This document shows positions 35,266-46,945 of a stretch of DNA of 64,000 nt, in pieces. Origin of the DNA: Ascidia mentula. Lineage: Eukaryota > Chordata > Ascidiacea > Phlebobranchia > Ascidiidae. Position numbers and translations under genes: made by a program. A model generated the notes under the pieces. It was not told where the DNA came from. It saw only the letters and a program-made list of their open reading frames with translations, and made no database searches. The first letter of the stretch is position 1, and every line of letters starts with the position of its first letter. The stretch spans positions 16,373,001-16,437,000 of the forward strand of contig OX387199.1 in assembly GCA_947561715.1 (NCBI GenBank), read 5' to 3'.

Positions 35266-35783
35266 ATGGAAAGGAAAGTTCGCAATATGTTACTTTTACT
35301 TATCATGCGTGGAATATTATTTTGTTTCCACGGAAAAGAGTTTGATGAAAAACGGAAATTCGACAAAAATTAGATTCGTACTTTGTGAGACCTCAACACG
35401 GATTGAACAACAAACCAGACAATCGACAAAAAAGGGATTCGGATATTTTGTTACCTCCCTTTCTATGACAATGTAAAATATAGAGGAAATAGAGATTCGG
35501 ATAGTGTGAAACCTCAATGATAATCCAGAAATAGACCATCCGACGGGATTTCAATGATAATCCAGAAATAGACCATCCGACGGGATTTCAATGATAATCC
35601 AGAAATAGACCATCCGATGGGACTTTATTGATAATCCAGAAATAAACCATCCGACGGGATTTCAATGAAAATCCAGAAATAGACCATCCGACGGGATTTC
35701 AATGATAATCCAGAAATAGACCATCCGACGGGATTTCAATGATAATCCAGAAATAGACCATCCGACGGGATTATGCAGGGACT
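35266..35783 (+). pseudogene. Decayed peptide-family copy with 37-bp tail repeats
   Basis: The leader MERKVRNMLLLLIMRG runs to a TAG at 35371-35373. After it come eroded unit fragments (AAAAAAGGGATTCGGATA at about 35440), with frameshifts and stops. From 35516 there are seven 37-base repeats, and the end has the family's terminal GACTAAAATTG. It lies about 600 bases upstream of the next peptide gene and is duplicated with it at 46316. Confidence 0.75.
35516..35774 (+). repeat. 37-bp tandem repeat, 7 units
   Basis: The unit starts AATGATAATCCAGAAATAGA and ends CCGACGGGATTTC; the period of 37 was checked at 35516 and 35553. It is derived from the coding sequence of the peptide precursor's C-terminal tail. 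Confidence 0.85.
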
Positions 35784-36219
35784 AAAATTGTTAAAACTAA
35801 TCTTTCTTTAAAACGCGTAGATTGTTTACTAACAGACAGGATATTGTAATTTAGCTTCCTTTGCAATGTGTTTAGAGCAATGATGTCCAACATTTGCAAA
35901 GTTACATTTTGCTTTCACAAACGTTTCTTAATTATTTTTGTCTTGGTAAAATGCATATCTACAAAGCTGACTTATCCAATTTCGTGGTGAACACTGCTCA
36001 GTGAAAGCCAAGTCAGAATAAAACATACTTTTTGTAAACGTGCTGAGAAGTTTTGCTGTAAGTTTCCGAAACCATAGATTATTATGTGAGAAGTAAAATT
36101 CACCAAGTAAAACAAGAACATCCATATTTGTAAGTAATGAGAGAAGTGGTAAAAATTTCTCAAACAGCTTCAAGAAGATTATTAAAATTGGGCGTAGTAA
36201 AATAGCAACAGTATGGTAA

Positions 36220-36370
36220 TGATAGCACGCGATGGCGCTATAGGACTGTATCCACTTAATTTCCGTCAATATAAATCTTTTTTTTCTCCCAGACCAAAAT
36301 CACTTATACTTGGACATGTAGGAAAGCACGAGTATTTGATATTGTAAGTTGAGAGTCAGCATACGAAATC
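36220..36370 (+). promoter_or_regulatory. Shared upstream module of the 36.4 kb peptide gene with TATA box
   Basis: Contains CGATGGCGCTATAGGACTG, then TATAAAT at 36270-36276, about 100 bases before the ATG, then the shared CAGACCAAAATCACTTATAC block. The constant distance from TATA to ATG across copies suggests a short 5' untranslated region of about 70 bases and no intron before the start. Confidence 0.6.
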
Positions 36371-38873
36371 ATGGAAAGGAAAGTTTACATTGCGTTAATT
36401 TTCTTGATTTTGTGTGGATTGTGCATTTGTTCCCACGAAAAAGAGTTTTACAATAAAAGGAATTCGGATATTGTCCGACCTCCAAGGGGATTCAATGATA
36501 ATGCAGAAGATCGACAAAAAAGAGATTTGGATGGTGTGGTACCTCCACCTGGATTCAACGATAATGCAGAAGATCGACAAAAAAGAGATTTGGATGGTGT
36601 GATACCTCCACCTGGATTTAACGATAATGCAGAGGATCGTCAAAAAAGACATTTGGATGGTGTGATACCTCCACCTGGATTTCACGATAATGCAGAAGAT
36701 CGACAAAAAAGAGATTTGGATGGTGTGGTACCTCCACCTGGATTCAACGATAATGCAGAAGATCGACAAAAAAGAGATTTGGATGGTGTGGTACCTCCAC
36801 CTGGATTTAACGATAATGCAGAAGATCTACAAAAAAAGAGATTTGGATGGTGTGGTACCTCCACCTGGATTTAACGATAATGCAGAAGATCGACAAAAAA
36901 GAGATTTGGATGGTGTGATACCTCCACCTGGATTCAACGATAATGCAGAAGATCGACAAAAAAGAGATTTGGATGGTGTGATACCTCCACCTGGATTTAA
37001 CGATAATGCAGAAGATCGACAAAAAAGAGATTTGGATGGTGTGGTACCTCCACCTGGATTTAACGATAATGCAGAAGATCGACAAAAAAGAGATTTGGAT
37101 GGTGTGATACCTCCACCTGGATTTAACGATAATGCAGAAGATCGACAAAAAAGAGATTTGGATGGTGTGGTACCTCCACCTGGATTCAACGATAATGCAG
37201 AAGATCGACAAAAAAGAGATTTGGATGGTGTGAGACCTCCACCTGGATTTAACGATAATGCAGAAGATCGACAAAAAAGAGATTTGGATGGTGTGATACC
37301 TCCACCTGGATTTAACGATAATGCAGAAGATCGACAAAAAAGAGATTTGTATGGTGTGGTACCTCCACCTGGATTTAACGATAATGCAGAAATTCGACAA
37401 AAAAGAGATTTGGATGGTGTGATGCCTCCACCTGGATTTAACGATAATGCAGAAATTCGACAAAAAAGAGATTTGGATGGTGTGGTACCTCCACCTGGAT
37501 TTAACGATAATGCAGAAGATCGACAAAAAAGAGATTTGGATGGTGTGATGCCTCCACCTGGATTTAACGATAATGCAGAAATTCGACAAAAAAGAGATTT
37601 GGATGGTGTGATGCCTCCACCTGGATTTAACGATAATGCAGAAATTCGACAAAAAAGAGATTTGGATGGTGTGGTACCTCCACCTGGATTTAACGATAAT
37701 GCAGAAGATCGACAAAAAAGAGATTTGGATGGTGTGATGCCTCCACCTGGATTTAACGATAATGCAGAAATTCGACAAAAAAGAGATTTGGATGGTGTGA
37801 TGCCTCCACCTGGATTTAACGATAATGCAGAAATTCGACAAAAAAGAGATTTGGATGGTGTGGTACCTCCACCTGGATTTAACGATAATGCAGAAGATCG
37901 ACAAAAAAGAGATTTGGATGGTGTGATGCCTCCACCTGGATTTAACGATAATGCAGAAATTCGACAAAAAAGAGATTTGGATGGTGTGATGCCTCCACCT
38001 GGATTTAACGATAATGCAGAAATTCGACAAAAAAGAGATTTGGATGGTGTGATGCCTCCACCTGGATTTAACGATAATGCAGAAATTCGACAAAAAAGAG
38101 ATTTGGATGGTGTGGTACCTCCACCTGGATTTAACGATAATGCAGAAGATCGACAAAAAAGAGATTTGGATGGTGTGATGCCTCCACCTGGATTTAACGA
38201 TAATGCAGAAATTCGACAAAAAAGAGATTTGGATGGTGTGGTACCTCCACCTGGATTTAACGATAATGCAGAAGATCGACAAAAACGAGATTTGGATGGT
38301 GTGATACCTCCACCTGGATTTAACGATAATGCAGAAGATCGACAAAAAAGAGATTTGGATGGTGTGATACCTCCACCTGGATTTAACGATAATGCAGAAG
38401 ATCGACAAAAAAGAGATTTGGATGGTGTGATACCTCCACCTGGATTTAACGATAATGCAGAAGATCGACAAAAAAGAGATTTGGATGGTGTGGTACCTCC
38501 ACCTGCATTTAACGATAATGCAGAAGATCGACAAAAAAGAGATTTGGATGGTGTGATACCTCCACCTGGATTTAACGATAATGCAGAAGATCGACAAAAA
38601 AGAGATTTGGATGGTGTGATACCTCCACCTGGATTTAACGATAATGCAGAAGATCGACAACAAAGAGATTTGGATGGTGTGATACCTTCACCTGGATTTA
38701 ACGATAATGCAGAAGATCGACAAAAAAGGGATTCGGAAAATGTAAAACCTCCGCATGGATTCAATGATAATGCAGAAATTCGACATAAAAGGGATTCGGA
38801 TATGGTGAAACCCCCGCAAGGGTTGAATGATAATGCAGAAATAGGACCTCCGACTGGATTACGAAAAAACTAA
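36371..38873 (+). CDS. Tandem-unit secreted peptide precursor, 37 units, one-base insertion
   Basis: Same layout as the 29.1 kb gene: a signal peptide, a basic site YNKR at residue 30, 37 units of 21 residues and a 26-residue tail. Ignoring one extra base, 30 + 37x21 + 26 residues plus stop account exactly for 2,502 of the 2,503 bases. The extra base is in a run of seven A (36831-36837) in unit 6, where other units have six. As written, the frame ends after 167 residues. Downstream units carry no stop over about 2 kb, so the insertion is either very recent, a sequencing or assembly error, or is bypassed. Units are mostly DLDGV[IVM] plus PPPGFNDNAE[DI] plus RQKR. It duplicates as a block with the 47.6 kb gene, which has only 13 units. 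Confidence 0.8.
36461..38792 (+). repeat. 63-bp coding minisatellite, 37 units with higher-order structure
   Basis: Units 17-25 repeat a three-unit pattern (VV with ED, VM with EI, VM with EI), a 189-base higher-order period. All nine VM units carry EI before RQKR. Unit 1 and unit 37 are the conserved end types. Unit 35 has RQQR, which removes the dibasic site. Confidence 0.85.
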
Positions 38874-40695
38874 AATTGTGGAAAACTTCGAAACTATCCT
38901 TAAAACGTGTAGATTGTTTACTAACAAAAAGGAAATACAGTAGTTTGGTTTTCATTGTATCGTGTTTAGCGTAGTGAAGGGCGACATTTTTCAAAGTTAC
39001 ATTTTGAATTCGCAAACGTTTTTTGCAATGATTGTTCTATTACTAAAGATTTTATGCCCCACCATTAACATTCATCGACAAGTAAAATTTTGATCCGTGA
39101 AAAATGTGAAAATAACCAATTTTCAATTGCAATTTATTAACTTTCAGAAAACATAAGGCTTATGTCGTTTTCCATTGTAAAAAAGCAAATAGAAAACAAC
39201 ACACGAAGTTTTTGTATGAATTTTTTTAAGTTTCGTTGCACATTTCAGTTCCGCATGTGGATCTAGTGGATCATTAGGTAAGGATTGAATCAAATGTACT
39301 GAACGTTGTTGGTCTCCAAAACGTTGTTGGTCTAATAACATGTTTTAAAATAAACAGGCATTTCGCAAGCGCATTAAGAGTAATTAACTAACAGCTAATT
39401 TAAATCATCGTCCCAGCCAAACGAGAGGTTTGTCCCGCCATGTCATGGTCCAATGCACATCCACAAAGCTGTCTAACCCAATTTCGTGCTGAACACTGCT
39501 CAGTGAACGCCAAGTCAGCAAAAACAAACATGACACACCTCATATAACAACTTTGGCAGCTTTGTATCCGATATTTCGATGGGCAGGCAAGCGAAACCCT
39601 TTACTTTGATCTTCGACAAAGGATATTCAACGGTTTAAATATTTCCACTGTACTGTAGGCACCACTTTAAATTCGTCGTTGTGGGGTTTCCTTTAAAATA
39701 GAGCTATAAAAAAGATGGTTTGTGCTTTATCTTGCTCCATTTACTTTTGACATTCCAATAAGTAGTTTTGCAATTTGTTGAAAATAAAATAACTTTTTAG
39801 GTCATCTGAGGAAGTTTAAATGCTTGGTCACTCTTTCATGGGTTTTTCGGTCGCGCCATGTTTTGTTTCAAGTTGTGCTGAGCATTGCTTGTGACCATAC
39901 AAAAACATTGTACCATTGCTTAATCATATTCCAACGACACAACAAGATCCACATCCTTTTTTTGGAGTCTAGCGTGCCAAGTGGTTACGCTCAGGTGCAC
40001 CACACAAAGTTGCTATATCCGGACTAACGAACAACCGAATCCTACATCACGCATTGTTGTGCATATTGACTATGGTAGTCTTCCGCTGTCTATCAAAGGA
40101 CATTACATTTGTTGAGAACAACGTTTTCCTCATGGAGTTTTCTGTTCATTTTCTCCGTAGTTTTTGCAAATACGTGATATTCTAAATTTACCATTACTAA
40201 CTCATGCGAAAATAAAGTGGAAGTTTTTTTACAATATGAAAAAATTTATTGTAGTAATATCTTGCGCTGTAACAGGTATAGCAACAACATCTTACACGAT
40301 GAAAAAATTATTTCATTTGATCACACTGGGATTTAAACCGAGAATCATCTGTATTCTTTTCTTATCCCGATCACGTTTTCTTCTAGGTGTATAGGTCGGA
40401 TGTTTGACCATTGCTGCCAGTTACCGCCCTAGTCGCATAGCAATAGACTCTCGAGCTCGCTCTTGCGGTCAGTTTTATTTCAAATTTAAGAGTTTGACCT
40501 AAAAAATCTATGGGGTTCCATGAGAAAATTTCTGGCAAAATCATCGGAATATGTCTGTTGAGTATAAGGAGAACTGGCTGCTGCCAACAACAATGACTGC
40601 AGTGACTAATTTGATTGTGTCCTATATTTGTTGTGGATTTGTGGATTTTTCAGATCACGCTGCAACTTCTCGGGGAAAAGTGTAAAAAAAATTAT
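38874..40695. other. Intergenic segment with R1, R2-like and SINE2
   Basis: R1 at about 39425-39610, diverged R2 at about 39925-40025 and SINE2 at about 40315-40440, matching the order after the 29.1 and 47.6 kb genes. No gene seen. Confidence 0.5.
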
Positions 40696-40752
40696 CAACC
40701 CCATCCACCATCAGGTGGGTTAACACGTCTCAATGTGCTGCGACTTTCCTGT
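40696..40752 (-). pseudogene. Truncated transporter first exon
   Basis: Counterpart of the fragment at 31609. The RRVNPPDGGWG codons remain, and the match ends in the same place. The initiator codon is changed (TTG in place of ATG). Confidence 0.55.
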
Positions 40753-40818
40753 TTCTTCTGCGTTGAAGATTCAAAATAATCCCCAATAACTTTTTCGGCT
40801 CTAAACAAGTTTGAGCTT

Positions 40819-41082
40819 GACAGCTCTTTTGAAGATGTTTTTATTTTTGTCAAAAAAATATATTTCGCCCTGAAAAGGGCATCATCAGTTTCTGCAAAGT
40901 GTACAAAACAGCGTAAAATAACTAAGTAGAAGTCTTCTTCAAAAATAAAAACATCTTTAAAAGAGCTGTTTGAAAGATTGACTTAAAAGTTTTACTCAGC
41001 TACTACCGATACGGTATCGATCGACAGCCTACCAGGGTGGCTTGGTTCACCGATCCGGTGTTGTTTATTGTTTTTTCATCGG
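40819..41082 (-). mobile_element. 264-bp insertion with 31-bp inverted repeat and hammerhead-like core
   Basis: Flanked by a 13-base duplication CAAGTTTGAGCTT (40806-40818 and 41083-41095). The equivalent units at about 31.73 and 50.45 kb have a single copy and no insert. Inside, 40819-40849 and 40940-40970 are inverted repeats (GACAGCTCTTTTGAAGATG...). Between them the minus strand reads CTGATGA, a GCCC/GGGC hairpin and GAAA (40888 down to 40863). No protein-coding capacity. Probably a non-autonomous retroelement. Confidence 0.65.
40863..40888 (-). ncRNA. Hammerhead-ribozyme-like core
   Basis: CTGATGA, a four- to five-pair stem II with a short loop, then GAAA, all canonical core bases. Stems I and III are weakly paired in the surrounding A/T-rich sequence. 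The ATC near the inner inverted repeat is a possible cleavage triplet. Folding has not been computed. Confidence 0.4.
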
Positions 41083-41489
41083 CAAGTTTGAGCTTTGCAC
41101 AAAAAGAGTGTAATGTGTTGCCGACCTGTGATCTACGTAGTAACAACAAAATGCGTGCTGGTACACAGGCTATGCAGAGATGCTGGGCAAGTTCTTATCA
41201 TTCTTAGCGATGTGCAATAAATATTGATCGACTTAACAAATATTCTGTATTAAGTACATCCTGATAAAGGTTTGTTGAATAACGAAAGAAAAGTTTAACA
41301 TAATGAATGTATTTTTCGCGCGAAGACACCCTCTTCTAAGTGTTTATGCTCGTTTATTCCGAGTGTACGAAAATTAATCAACAACGTATTGTATAGATAC
41401 CAAGGCAGTTAAACCGCAGTTTCCACAACAACTAGTTTCCGTGCAAACTGCTGAACGGTGTTGGAACTTTCACAACACCATTCTCCAAA

Positions 41490-43057
41490 CTAGCGGCGTT
41501 TAATATTCAGCAGTGGAATGTGGAGAAATATTGCCAAAAGTTGCATCAGCGCTGCAACAATAAACGCATATCGAATGTCGCTGAGCTCATCGACAAGCAT
41601 ACCTGAACAAAAACAAAATATGAAACAAATATAGCAATTAACCTTGCAGTGGTTCCTTACCCACAAGTGGAGTAACCCACGATCCTAAAACTGAGTATAA
41701 CAAACCGCTAGTGTTGAAGCCCCAGGTCAAGTTTTTGTCGTCTAATGCACTGGCCATAACTTGTGCGTACATACTGTGCATTCCACCGCCCACTAAGCTA
41801 TGAGCAATGCAGTTTAATATTAGACCCACAAGGTTATGCACGAACCACATAGAAGCTGTAACAAAAGCCCCCATCGTTCCGGTGATGATCAGAACCCAAA
41901 CAATATGAACGTTCTTCCTGTCACCAAGAATCCCGAATGCTATCCTTGCAAAAATGCTTACTCCGCTGTATATTGAAAGGAGCAGTGACGCCATCATAGG
42001 TTCCACATCCAGTGACAGTGAATAGGGCACTAGAAACCTCATGTAGAGTAACCAAGTACTAAGCATGAGTAACCATATCACCGAAAATATCCAAAACTTT
42101 GGCAAAACCAAAACCTCTTTAAGTGGTTTAAAGGCTTGTCTCCAGTTCTTGTCTTCAGTAGAGTTTTCTTCCGATGGAGTTGGGTCAGAATTTAATAATA
42201 TGGGCCTGTACAAAGACGCAGCTACTGCACAATTCAATGTCAGGCCACCTAGTATTAATACAGCTCCTCTCCAGTTGTAAAATTCGATCAGGAATTGCAT
42301 GAAGGGTGCCAGTGTCAATAAACCCACAGGCGTTCCGGACAATGCTAGTGATATAGCCATTACTCTTTTCTTTTTGAAGTATCGGGGGATCAACGCTGCA
42401 TATGTTACCCCACAAATGGAAAGAATTACACCTAAAAAAATGTTTGTATAGTTGTTCTGAAAAAATATATTAAAAAATGGGATTTGAGACAGGGAAAGCC
42501 TTGCTCTTCTATATCTTCAAAACTATGTGTCCATATAGATATCATTTAAGTTGACGGGAAAAGTTTTTTTTCGTGTCGTGTTGTAACCTTATATTTTGAG
42601 AAAGGAAAGGAAAATTATTCTCACCAGTTGCAAGTCCAACAAACACGAAAACCAGTACCAGACTATTTGCCAATGAAGCAACAGAAATGGAAATTCCGCA
42701 TAATATCGATACACATAAATTTGTTCCTCGAAATCCCATCTTTGCAATCAGTGTTCCAGTGGTAACATCTACATACACGTAAGTTCGGCATTGCAACAGT
42801 TTTAGGTATGAACATATTTTGCTTGCTAAGCAGGTCTTACATCCAAATATTCTTCCAAACTCTGTACACCCAGTCAGCCACGTAACTTCGCCAAGACCAA
42901 CGTCGAATTCTCGCATCAGTGGTTCATAAAACAATGGGTAAACAGACATTGAACCGAAGGTTAACATGGCGTTTATGAAAACTGCTGCAACTACAACCCA
43001 ACCCCATCCACCATCAGGTGGGTCTACACGTCTCATTGCTCTGCGACTTTCCTGCAT
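41490..43057 (-). CDS. SLC16/monocarboxylate-transporter-like gene, copy C, intact
   Basis: Exons 43057-42841, 42778-or-so to 42625 (first base 42768, 144 bases), 42431-41661 and 41602-41490 join in phase for 414 residues. The first SLC16 hallmark reads DPPDGGWGWVVVAAVF; the second reads RYFKKKRVMAISLALSG. About twelve hydrophobic segments are expected for this major-facilitator family. It would move monocarboxylate-like substrates across the plasma membrane; which substrate cannot be told. The first ATG could be at 43057 or 43036 (MRRVDPP). An acceptor-like sequence overlaps the former, so MRRVDPP may be the true start. Introns are short (56-193 bases), and the first intron is even open in frame. 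Confidence 0.85.
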
Positions 43058-43239
43058 AATAAACAGCTCCAACTGTCTCGCTGTCGACAGTGGCGTAGGT
43101 GGCGGAAGCAATTCGGGTGTTTGCGTAATGATTCGGTCAATGATTAGCCTCGTTCAACTGATACGGCGTTTCGCTTGCGGTTAGCTTGTGCTTCAAAGGT
43201 CTGCGCACAGAATATTAGAATCCATACTCGACGCCATGT

Positions 43240-43570
43240 CGCTCACGACTGCTGTAAGGGAGTGCATTGCTTGATTAACTATAAGATAAACAAGACATCC
43301 TTGGGGCCTGTCAGTAAACCACGACGCCTGATTTGCTTCATAATGTATAAGTTCAGAATTAAAAAAGCGATAAATCAGTTATGATTTAAAACCGCACAAA
43401 TAATGAACAGTTGTTTTCAGTGTGAAAAATTGCCAATCATTAAATCTTCTATCCTTATTCTGGTAACTATATCTGGAATGCTTAGACAATTTCCCGAAGA
43501 GCAGCAGCTAATATACGAAGTGAAGGAAGGTTGGAAACCATTCTGTGAATTACTGGGCGTTCCAGTCCCC
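43240..43570 (+). pseudogene. Sulfotransferase-like C-terminal relic
   Basis: From an acceptor at 43485 it encodes PEEQQLIYEVKEGWKPFCEL and LGVPVPE, then ends where the retroelement begins. The pattern (EGW.PLC.FLG.PVP) is that of the C-terminus of the Sulfotransfer_4 type P-loop family. One extra T near 43491 breaks the frame relative to the copy at 54106. The upstream exon present in the 53.9 kb copy is missing. Confidence 0.6.
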
Positions 43571-45000
43571 GAAAGTGGTCATTGTTATAAATTCTATTTT
43601 TAACTATTTTCCTTTAGTCTTGTCAGCTTTTGTTTTGGTGGATTTTACCGCTTTAGCCGGTTTTATGTTTTTTTTACATATTTCGGTTTGATAGTAAATT
43701 AGTTTGATAGTGAAACAACAACGGATCCTACGGCAGTAAATTGTTGATTTAGGCGTAGAGTGTACAGTGGAGTATAAATAAAAACACAAGAAAAAAACAG
43801 AAAGAAAGGAAAGGAAAAACGCAATAAACGACAAGAGGACTACGAAGAAAAAGGGAAAAACGGACTGCTAACATGGTGGATGAAAATGAGGTTAATACTG
43901 AGCTGTGAAAAATAGGCGGATTTTTTTTAAATGATTGACGGGAGAGCGATCTAATGGATGGGTTTATTACCTCCAATATCTGTGGACCCCTAAATTTTAC
44001 CATGCGTAAGCCGAAGGTGGTGTTAACCCTTGGGTGAAATAAGTTCTTTTTCGATGCATTTCTTGTGAAATGATCGTCCACTGTGTCTACTAACGAAAAT
44101 AACGAGTTGTAGGAGGCCGGTAGATTGCCGGTATGGAAATCGTGCATTGGTTTGGCCAGTTCGAGTTTGTAAATGTCTCTAATTTTTATGAGATCTAATT
44201 TCTTGTATAATGGCGTGACGTTGCTTTGAAAGGAACTAAAGGTTATGGAACGGAGTATGTTATTGTGAATAGTGTTGAGTTTTTTCAGTGAGAGTGCCGA
44301 TCCTCCACCCCAAGCACCAATAGCGTACTGAATATGGGAATATACAAATGAATAGTAAACGTTTCTCAACGTTTTAACGTCAAGATAATTTCGCAACTGA
44401 AAAAAAGAGCCGTATGCTTGTGACAATTTCTGTTCCAAATAATGTATATGAGTTGTCCAGGTTAGTTTGTCATCAATACCACCGAGGTACTTAATAATAT
44501 CTGATCGCAAAAGTTTTTCATGTCCGATGGTGATGGTGATATCGCTGGTGCTTGAAGTGGAAGGTGAAAACAATTGGAACTTTGTTTTCCGAATGTTGAG
44601 GGAAACTCGATTGTGCCTTAACCAGTTGTCAACATTTGTGAGTTGTTCGTTAACACGGGATTGTAAGTCAGTAAGTGATGGGGAGGTCATGGAAAGAACC
44701 ATGTCGTCAGCAAACAATTTGGTTGTGAAAGTGGATACTTGCGGAAGGTCATTAATGTACAATAAAAAAAGTAAAGGAGCTAATGGCGAACCCTGTGGTC
44801 AACCGCATGTTATGGGTTTAATATCCGACACAGAATTTCCTATTCTAGTGCATTGAATTCTACCTACAAGGTAACTGCGGAATTGTAGGGCATTCCCTCT
44901 AATTCCATACCGACGCTCTAACTTTTCCAACAACTTCTCATTACTTGGTTCGGTTTCACTTTCAGGACACCAAAATACTATACTGAAACTGAAATACAAT
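43571..45000 (-). mobile_element. Non-LTR retrotransposon (LINE) fragment
   Basis: Encodes reverse transcriptase with LFADDMVL and the thumb/connection region, continuing about 300 residues to a stop at 43749. Upstream of FADD the CPQG motif codon is TGA (44799-44801) where the 33.6 kb copy has TGT, so it is dead. The clade was not determined. The 3' end adjoins the sulfotransferase relic. Confidence 0.8.
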
Positions 45001-45069
45001 ATTTCGCAAAAGAAACGTTTTTACAATGTCCAACAAATCAATTACCGCAAATCCGTTAATCATTATAAA

Positions 45070-45325
45070 CAAGTAATTCTTTATGCATTGGCATGATAGA
45101 CAGGATTGACCCACTGCGCAGGTCCTTGCTTGGCGATCACAGCTAACGTATCGCGATCATGAGGTTATCAGGCTTGGCAGCCCAGGCAATGCAGCCTAGC
45201 TGGATCAACCACTTTTTCCTGACAAGTCGGAGCAGGATATGAAAAATCAAGCTCCCGGTAAGGTTTGAACTCGCGACCCTGGACAAACCAGGACCAACGC
45301 TCTACCAACTGAGCTACAGGAGCTC
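45070..45325 (-). mobile_element. SINE1 copy
   Basis: The counterpart of 34018-34260 in the duplicated unit, with the same abnormal anticodon arm and the same tail. The T-arm is further degraded (CTTAC in place of CTCAC). Confidence 0.65.
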
Positions 45326-45944
45326 AGTGGTTTCACGGGATATATTGTGGCTAAGGTACCATGGTGCACAAGCGCACAACTTGCAAGACTTTCTTCACAT
45401 ATACGTATGGGATCTCTACCACCGTATCAGATAACGCAGTAATATTTCATGCATTGGCATTTCCATGCTGTTACCATGAGTATTGGTGCTAAAATATTCT
45501 GCATGTATGACTTGTTAACGCTTCTGTACAAATACAAAGCAATGGATAGATTTAACCATAAGTTGTTAAAATTCCAGCGCCACATGTGGCTCCACATGTT
45601 TTTCTTAGTGACTCGCGTACAACGTCGTTACGCTCAAGTTCACCACACAATGTTACTTAATCCGGACCTCACGAGAAAACCTTAACCCCACAACTCGCTT
45701 TCTTCGTGAAATCCTTGTAGCTTTCTGATTCATTAGTCGTCCGTCAACGGGTATCTGTTCACATTTTGTGTACGTTCTTCTTCATATGTTTCGAGTCTAT
45801 TTTCAACTATTTTTTGTATGTGTACATATATATATATGTGTGTATACTCTTAAAAACAATCTCAAAGGGTTTTATGGGGTAATAACTACTTTTGTGCAAA
45901 ACGTTCTCAAGATGATTCAAGTCTTTGTGCAGCAGACACATACG

Positions 45945-46247
45945 TTAACGGTTGAAAAGCAAACGCAAGTGACAAAAAAGTGCCGTTCCGTCGTACCGCT
46001 TCATTGTGCCAAACTTGGCCCATGTGACCCTTGGTCTACGGTGGAAAAGCTGTTTTTGTTTACCCACATATTGCTCTTTGCAGTTAATGGATGTGGCGAC
46101 ATATATTCCAATTCTCTTACAAGACATATGCTGGGAAATCTTCACCCTTCCTATTAATTTAGTAAATGTGTGCATACTGGGTGAACCATAGTTTTCACGA
46201 AGGACGCATTGCCCGCAGGGATAAGATCCCGTGTAACACGCATCCAT
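45945..46247 (-). mobile_element. Penelope-like GIY-YIG fragment, second copy
   Basis: Almost identical to 34880-35197, but with 15 bases deleted in frame, removing WSGHR just after the GIY-YVG core. Confidence 0.65.
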
Positions 46248-46315
46248 TTGCCTGGTAACAAACCTAACGGGGAGCGATATTGTGTTGTAAGAGTTTTGAT
46301 ATTGAGATTGAAAGC

Positions 46316-46945
46316 ATGGAAAGGAAAGTTCGCAATATGTTACTTTTACTTATCATGCGTGGAATATTATTTTGTTTCCACGGAAAAGAGTTTGATGAAA
46401 AACGGAAATTCGACAAAAATTAGATTCGTACTTTGTGAGACCTCAACACGGATTGAACAACAAACCAGACAATCGACAAAAAAGGGATTCGGATATTTTG
46501 TTACGTCCCTTTCTATGATAATGTAAAATATAGAGGAAATAGAGATTCGGATAGTGTGAAACCTCAATGATAATCCAGAAATATACCGTCCGACGGGGTT
46601 TCAATGATAATCCAGAAATAGACCATCCGACGGGATTTCAATGATAATCCAGAAATAGACCATCCGACGGGACTTTATTGATAATCCAGAAATAGACCAT
46701 CCGACGGGATTTCAATGAAAATCCAGAAATAGACCATCCGACGGGATTTCAATGATAATCCAGAAATAGACCATCCGACGGGACTTTATTGATAATCCAG
46801 AAATAGACCATCCGACGGGATTTCAATGAAAATCCAGAAATAGACCATCCGACGGGATTTCAATGATAATCCAGAAATAGACCATCCGACGGGATTTCAA
46901 TGATAATCCAGAAATAGACCATCCGACGGGATTACGCAGGGACTA
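46316..46945 (+). pseudogene. Decayed peptide-family copy with 37-bp tail repeats, second copy
   Basis: Same leader and same TAG stop (46421-46423) as the copy at 35266, followed by about ten 37-base repeats from 46566 instead of seven. It ends with the family tail GGATTACGCAGGGACTAA. Confidence 0.75.
46566..46935 (+). repeat. 37-bp tandem repeat, about 10 units
   Basis: Same unit as at 35516. Extra units have been gained since the segmental duplication; variant units reading GGGACTTTATTG appear at two places, consistent with a local three-unit duplication. Confidence 0.8.

Noticed and set aside
36807..38764. Very long antisense open frames (over 600 codons) across the 36.4 kb repeat array, and similar ones at 23.2-24.3, 29.1-29.7 and 47.6-48.5 kb
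   Set aside because: A 63- or 66-base unit without stops in several frames makes any array of it open on both strands. These frames lack leader, tail and upstream elements, whereas the plus frame has all of them.
23166..38792. CRISPR-like arrays
   Set aside because: The repeats are head-to-tail coding units without spacers in eukaryotic DNA.
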